This document shows, piece by piece, positions 1-6,500 of a DNA stretch of 7,955 nt. Source of the DNA: UBA8437 sp003445035. GTDB taxonomy: Bacteria > Planctomycetota > Planctomycetia > Planctomycetales > Planctomycetaceae. The first letter of the stretch is position 1, and each line of letters starts with the position of its first letter. The stretch spans positions 1 to 7,955 of the forward strand of contig CALCHI010000398.1 of assembly GCA_937901285.1 (NCBI GenBank), written 5' to 3'. The notes below the pieces were generated by a model. It searched no databases. It saw only the letters and a list, made by a program, of their open reading frames with translations, and was not told the DNA's origin. Position numbers and translations under genes: made by a program.

Positions 1-402
1 TCCCCCACCCATTCCGCCGCCGCCTCCGCCACCCATCATGCCGCCCATCATGCCGCCCATCATGCCGCCCATGCCGCCGCCCATCCCGCCGCCGCCCCCG
101 GCTGCAGCGGCTTCCCCTGCAGCGGCTCCGTCCGCAGAAGCCGGAGCCGTGTCTTCGGAGGCGGTAACGTCAATGGTTTCTGTCTCGAAACCGGAAACGC
201 CAAAAGCCATCTCCTGTCCGGTCATGGTGACCCCTCCGTAGAAGGCGCCCCAACCCAACCCAACACCGAACAACCCGGCCCCCATGACTCCGAGAGTCAT
301 TTTCGCGTTCCGATGCTGAAGAAAAACGTTCATCAGCAAGAACAGAACCGCCAGCCCCAGGACGACGAAGACAGCTACGAGAACCCACAGGGATGATGTC
401 AT
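1..402 (-). CDS. Small two-TM membrane protein with Gly/Met-rich tail (partial, runs off left edge)
   Basis: The frame is open from an ATG at 402 to the window edge, giving 134 residues and no stop. Residues about 5-27 and 36-58 are hydrophobic and look like two transmembrane helices separated by a short basic stretch (QHRNAK). An Ala/Glu/Asp-rich linker follows at about 63-101. From residue 102 the chain consists almost only of Gly and Met, with three consecutive GGMM units and then more Gly. I do not recognise the family. Met-rich tails can bind copper, but nothing else here supports that, so no function is assigned. The start has only a weak Shine-Dalgarno-like GGGAAG about 10 bases upstream. 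The gene lies 163 bp downstream of the transglutaminase gene on the same strand. Codon pattern and the two-helix architecture make it more convincing than the overlapping frames. Confidence 0.7.
   Translation of the reverse strand, partial: MTSSLWVLVAVFVVLGLAVLFLLMNVFLQHRNAKMTLGVMGAGLFGVGLGWGAFYGGVTMTGQEMAFGVSGFETETIDVTASEDTAPASADGAAAGEAAAAGGGGGMGGGMGGMMGGMMGGMMGGGGGGGMGGG
34..69. repeat. 12-bp coding tandem repeat (three perfect copies)
   Basis: The unit catcatgccgcc is present three times in a row without a mismatch (34-45, 46-57, 58-69) and is followed by a degenerate copy. Read on the minus strand each unit encodes Gly-Gly-Met-Met within the Gly/Met-rich tail of the partial membrane protein. 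Surrounding sequence (11-100) is of the same low-complexity character. Confidence 0.85.
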
Positions 403-565
403 GATCGCACACTTCCCAACGTTTTCAGTTCGTTTGAGTCATCGCCACGTTCGCCAGATCGCGTGGCTGCAGGTCCCCTCGCCATTTCACTATGCGGGAC
501 ATCGCTACAAACTAGCCCCTTGCATCCCACCCTGTAAACAGTCGAATCTCGGCGTGGCCAATAAA
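403..565. other. Intergenic region between transglutaminase gene and Gly/Met-rich protein gene
   Basis: This 163-bp gap separates two genes on the minus strand. It holds no ORF with coding character and no hairpin followed by a T-run that would be a clear terminator for the operon. A poor promoter-like pair (TTTACA at 538-533 and TAGTTT at 514-509, spacer 18) is present, but it is too weak to call. Whether the small gene has its own promoter or is read through from the operon cannot be decided from the sequence. Confidence 0.5.
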
Positions 566-2848
566 TCACGCCTTTCGCCTACGGGTGGGATAAAGGTCAA
601 CCCGATCCAATTCCCGCTCGATCCAGCCAACTTCAACCAGATCCGGTTGTTGCCGCCCAAAACGCACCGCGTAGTAGAGATTGGTGACACGCACGGCAAT
701 TGGACCAAGTCCCTCGGCGATGTCAATTGGCCCGTGAACCAACTCTTCAGCGAACTCCCTCGCCGTCTGGCCACTACGTCGTCGCAAACAGCCTCGAGCA
801 GCCACCATCCGGCAATACCGCTCATAGACGGGAAGCACAACCACCGGAACACGTTCGTTACGGAAACGGGTCCGCGGCCGCCATCCGGCCCGCCAACGCC
901 GCACCAGCCACACTGCCAACACTGCCCACCCCACCAGGGCCACCATTGCCAGAATGGCCGGCCATCGCCGGCCCGCGCCCCGCCCACTGGCCAATCCGCT
1001 CACCCCCAGCACCAGGTCTCCGACAAACTCGCCAACAATAGAAATTCCCCGCTTCATACCAGCCTGCAGGGGTCGATAAAACAGGCTTTGCTGTTGCGCC
1101 AGTGACAGTTCAACGACATAACGTCGCCAGGAATGGTGCATCATCTGGCCGGCATCCCGCAAAAAACGTGATTCCATTTCGAGTTCGCGAATCAGATCAC
1201 CACGGGCCGCGGGGGTTGGATCGAGCGTGACCCAACGGGCCCCGATCCAGGCCTCGACCCATGCGTGAGCGTGCCGCTGCTGCACGACAAACTGCCCACT
1301 GATCTGATTGTGGGTTCCGCCCTTGAACCCACTGACAAGTCGCGACGGAATGTTGACGGCCCGCAACATCAACGCCAGTGAAGAAGCGAAGTACTCACAG
1401 TGCCCCCGCTTGCGTCGAAACAGAAAATCCTCGACCGGATCCAGTTCCGGGTCGTCAACCGACGCGTCGAGAGAGTATCCGAACTGCTCGCTGGCCAGAT
1501 ACTCCATCAATCGCCTGGATTTCTCGAGATCATGGTCGCTCGGCACGCCCGCAATCAACCTGCGTGCGACAGCCGTCATTTGCCCCAGCCCCTGCTGCGG
1601 CAACCGCAGATATTCGACCTGCTGAGGCTGTGTCATCATGGCCGGAACTCGAGGCCGGCCTGTTTCTCCGGGTTTTAGCGGAGGAGAGAACAGGCTGTAC
1701 CGCAACACGCGACCACGTTTTCGATTTTTCGACCCGACCAGCACTCCGGTTGCCGACTGGTACAATCCGTGACGGTTGACACCATCGATGTCACAACCGT
1801 GGACCGGATGCATCCCGAAAAGCACAGGTGTGCCAAGCGTCTCAAGCTGAACATCCTGCCGAAGACCGTCGACGGTGGCGGGCACGCCAGGCATGCGATC
1901 GAAACGCGAATCGGGCAATCCGCGTTCCCACTTGCCACTCGAATAGCCCACCATCACCGTGCCACGAAACATCGGTTCCGGATCACCCCACTCCCGCGAC
2001 AGTTCGGCCACATCCACACGGTCACCGGTCTGGCGATCAACAACCCCGACGCTCATCACGTGTTCTGTGCTTTCGAGGATGTCGCCGATTTCGCCTAGTT
2101 GCACGGTCTCGGTGAAGCCGGTCAGCGGATTCAATGGATCGTTGTCCATCACATCCAGGCCACTGGGATCAAACAGCCACAGGCGGGGGATCAGCAGGAA
2201 GAACACGGCCCCACCGGCCAGCGCGCCCACCGCGGCTCCGGCCACACCCAGCACAAACCGTGGATTGATCCACTGTTGATTGGCATCCAGTTGCCAGCCA
2301 CTGACGACGGCCGTCGGCCGAAACCAGCCGGGCCCCTCCGGAACACCGACTGCAGCCGGCACCGCGGCAAATCGCCCCTGGACCTGCTGGAGCGAAAACA
2401 CCGAGAGAGTCCAAGTGGCGGTGATCATGAACGCGACCACCAGGAAGCTGTACAGCGGTTCGCCGGCCGCATCGACGAGCACCGCGCCCACCGCCACCTG
2501 CAGAACCGACAGTGTGAGCAACCACCAGTACTGGCGATCGGTCTTCTCACCGAACAAAACCACCCAACCGAGATAGACCATTAAGTGAGCCGCCGCCGTC
2601 AATCTGGACTCGGCCAATTCGCCGAAGAATTCCCAGGCCGCGGCAGCCACTCCAATTGCCGCCGCTACGTTCAGCCCCCATGCTGGCACCCGCATCATTC
2701 GCCGACGGTCGACCAGGATCAGCGCCACCACCACCAGAGGAAATCCCAACGCCTGCGGAAACGCCCGGCCTTCTCCGACCACCAGAAGCATCGTTGCTTC
2801 GGCAAACAGCACGTACAGGCTGACCAGGAAAACGTCCCGCAGTCGCAT
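566..2848 (-). CDS. Transglutaminase-core integral membrane protein (TgpA type, with DUF4129-like C-terminus)
   Basis: This is a 760-residue TgpA-type membrane protein. The N-terminal part carries about six or seven hydrophobic helices (roughly 5-24, 33-46, 56-74, 86-99, 107-125, 132-152 and 198-220). A large extracytoplasmic region contains the transglutaminase core: Cys484 in GHCEYFASS, His528 in HAHAWVEAW and Asp543 in LDPTPAA form the expected Cys-His-Asp triad. A further helix lies at about 629-649, and the cytoplasmic tail (about 672-732) resembles DUF4129. The region around 244-310 (TGFTETVQLGEIGDILES, then FRGTVMVGY) fits this family. The catalytic set is intact, so it is probably an active protease or cross-linking enzyme of the envelope; the substrate is unknown. 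ATG 2848 overlaps the DUF58 stop as TGATG and has a GGAG-type ribosome site, which is better than the TTG at 2872 eight codons upstream. It is the last gene of the operon. Confidence 0.92.
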   Translation of the reverse strand: MRLRDVFLVSLYVLFAEATMLLVVGEGRAFPQALGFPLVVVALILVDRRRMMRVPAWGLNVAAAIGVAAAAWEFFGELAESRLTAAAHLMVYLGWVVLFGEKTDRQYWWLLTLSVLQVAVGAVLVDAAGEPLYSFLVVAFMITATWTLSVFSLQQVQGRFAAVPAAVGVPEGPGWFRPTAVVSGWQLDANQQWINPRFVLGVAGAAVGALAGGAVFFLLIPRLWLFDPSGLDVMDNDPLNPLTGFTETVQLGEIGDILESTEHVMSVGVVDRQTGDRVDVAELSREWGDPEPMFRGTVMVGYSSGKWERGLPDSRFDRMPGVPATVDGLRQDVQLETLGTPVLFGMHPVHGCDIDGVNRHGLYQSATGVLVGSKNRKRGRVLRYSLFSPPLKPGETGRPRVPAMMTQPQQVEYLRLPQQGLGQMTAVARRLIAGVPSDHDLEKSRRLMEYLASEQFGYSLDASVDDPELDPVEDFLFRRKRGHCEYFASSLALMLRAVNIPSRLVSGFKGGTHNQISGQFVVQQRHAHAWVEAWIGARWVTLDPTPAARGDLIRELEMESRFLRDAGQMMHHSWRRYVVELSLAQQQSLFYRPLQAGMKRGISIVGEFVGDLVLGVSGLASGRGAGRRWPAILAMVALVGWAVLAVWLVRRWRAGWRPRTRFRNERVPVVVLPVYERYCRMVAARGCLRRRSGQTAREFAEELVHGPIDIAEGLGPIAVRVTNLYYAVRFGRQQPDLVEVGWIERELDRVDLYPTRRRKA

Positions 2849-4242
2849 CACGCCTCTCCGATCGCAAACCAACCGGGCAACCGATCCGGATCAACGTGGA
2901 CCAGCATCCGGCTGCTCAGGCCTTCGGCCTGAACCCATTCCGGTGCAACCACCGGCCGGGTCGTCACCAACACGCCTCGAAGGTTTGCCGCTGCCGGCGC
3001 CGGCAGCGGCCGGGACTCCGGGGTCGGCGGGCCGGGACGAACCGTGGCCAGAAGGTCAAGCAGTTCGTTGACCCCAGTGGGGCCGACGAGGCCGGACAGT
3101 TCCGACACCCCCTCACCCCAGACGGTCAACGCCACCCGCGAGCCCGACGATTGCCGCAGTGTTTCAACGCACAGCGTCGCCGCGAGACTGACCGCCAACT
3201 CGACACGCTGCCGATCGCTCCTGGTGGGCCGGGAGGGCTGCCAGAGGTCCAGCACCAGGTCCAGGTGCTGGTGTTGGTGCTGGTCGAACTCACGAACCAT
3301 GAGTTCCCCTCGCCGGGCCGACGTCCGCCAATGGACCGCCCTCGGATTGTCGCCCGACCGGAATTCCCTGAGTCGCTGCAACTGGTCATCCGCCCCTCCT
3401 CCTCGTCGTGCCCGGCGTGGCACCGCCCCGGCGGTTTCAACCTGCCCCTGGTACCAACTCGCTGACACTCGCCCCAGTCGAGGGTAGACCAGGATTTCCG
3501 CCGGACGGTTGAAGACAAGCCCCCGTTCGACCAGCCCGAGCGGGAATCGTGTGGAGAGTTCGATCGGACCCAGGCGGTAACGACCCCGCCGCCCAGGACG
3601 CAATCGGTAATAACCACTTCGACAATCGCCTCCCGGAACCCGTGCAAACAGAACTCGCGATTCCAGCATCTCCACGTCGTTCTCGATCTGGTCGCTGGCC
3701 AGGACCAGCCACGACGGCACCAACCGCTTCCGGTTCTCAACAATCACTTCGACCGACAAGACCTCTCCGGCCATCACACGATCCGGAACCTTCCGTCTCA
3801 CGTCGCACCGCCACAACAACATGTCGCTGGCCGAGGCGTTGAGCAGCCACAGACCGATCATCAGGGCCACGACCAGCATCAGCAGGTTGTCCCCGCCCAG
3901 AAAACTCCCCACCAGCAAGGCCGCCATCAGCCCCAGATAGTACAGCCCTTCTCGAGGGGCCCGCCTGACACGTCGGGGTCGCCGGCCCGCTCCCCGGTGG
4001 GCCCTTCGCACACCTCGTCCCAGCACCTCACGGACACCAACCAGTAACAGCACCACCACGGCCAACCACAACAGGATCCGTACCCCGGACTGCGCTGTCG
4101 GCGGCACAGTGGAGACCAGGGCGTCCCGGACCAGCAACAGGCCAATGCCGCAAACAAGAGCAAGGAGTCCGTTGAGCGACACTCCGGCCCGCGACTCTCC
4201 CACTCGACCGGTCGGACCCTGGTGGGATGAGCGACCGATCAC
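2848..4242 (-). CDS. DUF58 domain membrane protein
   Basis: This 464-residue protein has four hydrophobic helices in two pairs (about 22-38, 55-73, 99-115, 118-136) with a very basic cytoplasmic loop between them (76-98). A beta-rich region follows (about 145-260), then the hallmark DUF58 motif at 291-319, with RSGDNPRAVHW and TSARRGELMVREFD. The C-terminal part (about 327-455) has the alternation expected of a von Willebrand A-like fold, but the metal-binding DxSxS motif is degenerate: LVLDLWQPSRP occupies that position. DUF58 proteins are usually encoded beside MoxR ATPases and transglutaminase or vWA membrane proteins and are thought to act in envelope complexes; the molecular role is not established. 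The start is a GTG at 4242 sharing GTGA with the upstream stop, without a clear Shine-Dalgarno, so translation is probably coupled. A GTG at codon 21 is a less likely alternative. Confidence 0.9.
   Translation of the reverse strand: MIGRSSHQGPTGRVGESRAGVSLNGLLALVCGIGLLLVRDALVSTVPPTAQSGVRILLWLAVVVLLLVGVREVLGRGVRRAHRGAGRRPRRVRRAPREGLYYLGLMAALLVGSFLGGDNLLMLVVALMIGLWLLNASASDMLLWRCDVRRKVPDRVMAGEVLSVEVIVENRKRLVPSWLVLASDQIENDVEMLESRVLFARVPGGDCRSGYYRLRPGRRGRYRLGPIELSTRFPLGLVERGLVFNRPAEILVYPRLGRVSASWYQGQVETAGAVPRRARRGGGADDQLQRLREFRSGDNPRAVHWRTSARRGELMVREFDQHQHQHLDLVLDLWQPSRPTRSDRQRVELAVSLAATLCVETLRQSSGSRVALTVWGEGVSELSGLVGPTGVNELLDLLATVRPGPPTPESRPLPAPAAANLRGVLVTTRPVVAPEWVQAEGLSSRMLVHVDPDRLPGWFAIGEA
2853..2859 (-). 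promoter_or_regulatory. Ribosome binding site of transglutaminase gene
   Basis: GGAGAGG on the minus strand, with GGAG seven bases from ATG 2848. It lies inside the last codons of the DUF58 gene and supports the ATG in the TGATG overlap over the in-frame TTG at 2872. Confidence 0.7.
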
Positions 4243-5768
4243 TGCGGCGACTTGCCGTTTGGCGAGGTCTTGCCCGGAGACTTCACGCCACGAGCCTTCC
4301 GAAATCGCCCGTTAACGCCGTCGGGATTGGCTCGAGGCGAACGCTTCAGTCGAGAGGTGCGGCCCGGTCCGGCAGTCGGCTTGTCGGCCGAGGGAGCCGG
4401 TTCACGAGTCACCGATACGCCGACCCCCAAACCCGCCCGATAGCCGATGTAGGCCAGGAAGTCGTTGAGCCGGATCACACGCACGCCATGATCGTAAGCT
4501 TCCTCTCGCATAGCCGTCAGATGACCAATCAGGCGATTGTAGGCCACACGCTGCGAGTCACTGCGAGCCGAATCGGGCGAAGGCGTGCGACCGACGACCA
4601 GGTATTTCACTCTCATGTCGACAGTGCCACCGTTGCGCTCTCCGGCGTCATCGACCCAGACACTCACTCGAGACCCGGACTCCTGTACGTAACGCCGGAA
4701 CCCCTCGATATCGCTCCGCCCGTCGTCATTGAGGTCAACCAGGCCCACCAGTGCAAAATGTTCGGCGTGTCCCACCGACCAGATTGGTGAGAAAACAAGA
4801 TCTCCTTTCAACAGGGGATCGAGCCGGTTGCCGTCAACCACGCGAGCCTGAGAGCGATGCGGTCCCGTCACTCGGACCACCTCAACGACACCCTTGAGCC
4901 CTTTGCGACTGCCACCGACTCGTTCTGCATCCCGGTCGAAAACGCTAAAGCGAATGCCGGCCCGGAGCTTATCAGCCGCGCCCAGATTGACCCACACGAG
5001 ACGACCGGCATCATCGACCAAGGTGATCTTGCCGTCCGATTTTTCGAAGCGGTGAGAGTCTCGTTTCTGGAGATTTCGATTCAGCCGCCGGACGGTCGAA
5101 CGATGCAGGGCGGACTTCTGGACCAACACCTTGTCCTTCTCTTCGAGCACCTTCTGCAATTCCGCGATCTGATCGCGTTGATCGGAGGTCTCTTCTCGGA
5201 GAGCATCAATCTCGAGTTCCTTTTCCGCCAGCACCTCCTCGCGTTCCCGGAGGGTCGCCACCAGCGACTTTTCGGCAGTCACTCTCGCTTCCTTTTCGGG
5301 CTTCAGGATTGCCTTCCAGACCCGTTCCATCGCTCGATAATTGGCCAGAGCGGTAGATTTCGAATCGACCAACGCGTCGCGCTCGATGAGCAGGTTGTCT
5401 CTCTCACGACCCAGTCGGGCCAGGGCTTCCCTCGCCGAAACCGGCTCACCGCCTGCGGAACGTCCTAACACTCGGCTGATATCGGTGCGGGCGGCCCCGA
5501 CAACCGTCGAGGCATCGATTTCGTCGATCTGGCCCACTTCCGCGTGGCCATAACCCAGCACGTCCTTGAGAACCCCGATCCGGTCGTCCAGGTCGCGGAC
5601 CTGGTCGACCAGTTTTTCCTGCTCGGCTTCTGCGCGAACAGCCGCACCCCGCATTTCCTGCGATTCACGATAAAACAGGAACGACACAGAGAGCAGCAGG
5701 AGCGTCCCGATCGTCAGCGCGATGGCGGTGAAATGCAACGCCGTAGGGCCACGATGCGACATCGACAT
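4239..5768 (-). CDS. Signal-anchored coiled-coil protein with beta module and BRCT-like region
   Basis: I do not recognise a named family, but proteins of this layout occur in planctomycetes. The 509-residue chain has one hydrophobic segment at about 13-33, probably a signal anchor placing the rest outside the cytoplasm. Charged heptad-like stretches at about 38-70, 113-137 and 146-217 predict long coiled coils. Residues about 243-330 look like a small beta module (RAGIRFSVFDRD, then KGVVEVVRV, then LLKGDLVFSPIW). Residues 336-395 vaguely resemble a BRCT fold, ending in VKYLVVGRTP, and include a DxNxDGxxD loop at 345-353 that resembles calcium-binding loops. The tail (about 455-509) is basic, rich in Ser, Pro and Gly, and probably disordered. 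It is the first gene of the operon with DUF58 and the transglutaminase, in the place MoxR usually takes. ATG 5768 is chosen over the ATG two codons later because GGAGG sits 9 bases upstream. Confidence 0.85.
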   Translation of the reverse strand: MSMSHRGPTALHFTAIALTIGTLLLLSVSFLFYRESQEMRGAAVRAEAEQEKLVDQVRDLDDRIGVLKDVLGYGHAEVGQIDEIDASTVVGAARTDISRVLGRSAGGEPVSAREALARLGRERDNLLIERDALVDSKSTALANYRAMERVWKAILKPEKEARVTAEKSLVATLREREEVLAEKELEIDALREETSDQRDQIAELQKVLEEKDKVLVQKSALHRSTVRRLNRNLQKRDSHRFEKSDGKITLVDDAGRLVWVNLGAADKLRAGIRFSVFDRDAERVGGSRKGLKGVVEVVRVTGPHRSQARVVDGNRLDPLLKGDLVFSPIWSVGHAEHFALVGLVDLNDDGRSDIEGFRRYVQESGSRVSVWVDDAGERNGGTVDMRVKYLVVGRTPSPDSARSDSQRVAYNRLIGHLTAMREEAYDHGVRVIRLNDFLAYIGYRAGLGVGVSVTREPAPSADKPTAGPGRTSRLKRSPRANPDGVNGRFRKARGVKSPGKTSPNGKSPQ

Positions 5769-5777
5769 CCGGAACGT

Positions 5778-5782
5778 CCTCC
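5778..5782 (-). promoter_or_regulatory. Ribosome binding site of coiled-coil gene
   Basis: GGAGG on the minus strand, nine bases from ATG 5768 and fifteen from the second ATG at 5762. The spacing favours the first ATG. Confidence 0.65.
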
Positions 5783-5840
5783 AACAACCAGGCCGAGACG
5801 AAACCGATTGGACAGGCCCAAGCCCCCCTACCCGTGAGTC

Positions 5841-5868
5841 ATTCTAGTTCTCACCCGAGGAGTGTCAA
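5841..5868 (-). promoter_or_regulatory. Sigma70-type promoter of the coiled-coil/DUF58/transglutaminase operon
   Basis: On the minus strand a perfect -35 box TTGACA (5868-5863) is followed after 16 bases by TAGAAT (5846-5841), which matches five of six positions of the -10 consensus. Transcription would start near 5834, leaving a leader of about 66 bases before ATG 5768. The position, between the release-factor-like gene and the operon, is right for an independent operon promoter. Confidence 0.65.
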
Positions 5869-5878
5869 CGAGTGTTGA
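5865..5878. promoter_or_regulatory. Interrupted palindrome overlapping the operon -35 box
   Basis: TCAAC-gagt-GTTGA is a perfect 5-bp inverted repeat with a 4-bp spacer. It covers most of the -35 hexamer of the operon promoter, a position where a repressor could act. The arms are short, so chance is possible. Confidence 0.25.
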
Positions 5879-5900
5879 TACCACCTCCCCGGGGAAGCCG

Positions 5901-6407
5901 TCACTTCAACAGGTGTCGCCCGGCCTGCCGCCGCTGACGGTTGACCATCTCAAAGGCCGGGCGGCAACGTCGAACCAGGCGGACCACCTGCGATGCGGTG
6001 CAACCAAGCCACTCACCAGCTGCACGGGGATCCCAGTCGCAATCGGCCAGCACGTCCAGTGCTTCGGCCAGCAGAGACGGAAAGTCGTCGTGTGTCTGGC
6101 TGACCACCATGCGGCCACCTCGGCAACGCGTTTGCCAACCACGCGATGGGCCGGCGGCAACGGCCCGGCGAACCCCCACCGCCAACGCCAACCGCAGCCG
6201 CCTGACCGCAATTGGCAGATTCTCCTTGAGATGCCGTCGCCCGCTCGCTTCAGCCTCAATTCCTGTCGGCCGGTGCACCAGAACCACGCCGGTTTCCACC
6301 TTGTTTCGCCGCTGGCCCCCTGGCCCCCCCCGCCGCACCTGCCGCTGTCCGCACTCGGCCATCAGGCCCTCGATCGACAACGTCGCCGGATGAGCCCTCT
6401 CCGCCAT
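5901..6407 (-). CDS. Peptide chain release factor-like protein (RF-1/GGQ domain) with HTH-like C-terminal extension
   Basis: This 168-residue protein carries the peptidyl-tRNA hydrolysis signature of class I release factors: Gly30-Gly31-Gln32 in RRGGPGGQRRNKVETG, followed by VVLVHRPTGIEAEA and a basic helical segment (about 56-80). It lacks the codon-recognition domains of full release factors, as do rescue factors such as ArfB/ICT1 and the C12orf65 type, so a role in freeing stalled ribosomes is likely but inferred. The C-terminal half is unlike ArfB: residues about 107-168 contain a probable helix-turn-helix-like unit (WDPRAAGEWLGCTASQVVRL) and end in a basic tail (NRQRRQAGRHLLK). ATG 6407 has AGGAG seven bases upstream. 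The gene is divergent from the DUF1080 gene (93-bp gap) and stops 132 bp before the coiled-coil operon on the same strand, without a convincing terminator between them. Confidence 0.88.
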   Translation of the reverse strand: MAERAHPATLSIEGLMAECGQRQVRRGGPGGQRRNKVETGVVLVHRPTGIEAEASGRRHLKENLPIAVRRLRLALAVGVRRAVAAGPSRGWQTRCRGGRMVVSQTHDDFPSLLAEALDVLADCDWDPRAAGEWLGCTASQVVRLVRRCRPAFEMVNRQRRQAGRHLLK

Positions 6408-6414
6408 CGCCCCG

Positions 6415-6419
6415 CTCCT
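6415..6419 (-). promoter_or_regulatory. Ribosome binding site of release factor-like gene
   Basis: AGGAG on the minus strand, seven bases from ATG 6407. It supports this start and a complete N-terminus in front of the GGQ motif. Confidence 0.65.
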
Positions 6420-6438
6420 CTTCAGCCGGTCCGACTCG

Positions 6439-6468
6439 TTGACAGTTCGACGACGTCCGTTTCATACT
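6439..6468 (+). promoter_or_regulatory. Sigma70-type promoter of the DUF1080 gene
   Basis: A perfect TTGACA at 6439-6444 is followed after 18 bases by CATACT (6463-6468), a four-of-six match to the -10 consensus. The predicted start near 6475 gives a leader of about 26 bases containing the AAGGA ribosome site at 6489-6493. The -10 box is imperfect and the spacer slightly long. Confidence 0.5.
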
Positions 6469-6500
6469 CGCTGACGCCCCCACACCACAAGGACACCTGG

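Noticed and set aside
509..538. Minus-strand promoter for the Gly/Met-rich protein gene (TTTACA, 18 bases, TAGTTT)
   Set aside because: The -10 box matches only three of six positions, which is at chance level.
401..1105. Plus-strand ORF of 234 codons
   Set aside because: It lies mostly antisense to the C-terminal part of the transglutaminase protein; its composition (Pro, His, Arg rich) is typical of a shadow frame, and no domain is visible.
2099..2584. Plus-strand ORF of 161 codons
   Set aside because: Fully antisense to the membrane-helix region of the transglutaminase gene; low-complexity His/Arg/Gln composition and no recognisable domain.
2849..2872. Eight-codon longer transglutaminase protein starting at TTG 2872
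   Set aside because: The ATG at 2848 overlaps the DUF58 stop as TGATG and has a well-placed ribosome site, so the longer form is unlikely.
2896..3487. Two overlapping plus-strand ORFs of 189 and 147 codons
   Set aside because: Antisense to the conserved DUF58 motif region, without ribosome sites or protein features.
4857..5468. Plus-strand ORF of 203 codons
   Set aside because: Antisense to the coiled-coil region; the open frame results from the biased codons of the Glu/Arg/Leu-rich coiled coil on the other strand.
5886..5895. Palindrome TCCCCGGGGA after the release factor-like gene as a terminator
   Set aside because: It has no loop bases and no T-run, so it cannot form a terminator hairpin of the usual kind; likely chance in GC-rich DNA.
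6461..6490. Minus-strand promoter for the release factor-like gene (TTGTGG, 18 bases, TATGAA)
   Set aside because: The -35 box matches only three of six positions; a promoter is expected in this gap, but this pair is too weak to call.
5862..6500. Upstream extension of the DUF1080 reading frame to an ATG at 5862
   Set aside because: The extension is antisense to the release-factor-like gene, would bury the signal peptide in the middle of the protein and lacks coding character. ATG 6501 has a ribosome site and promoter.
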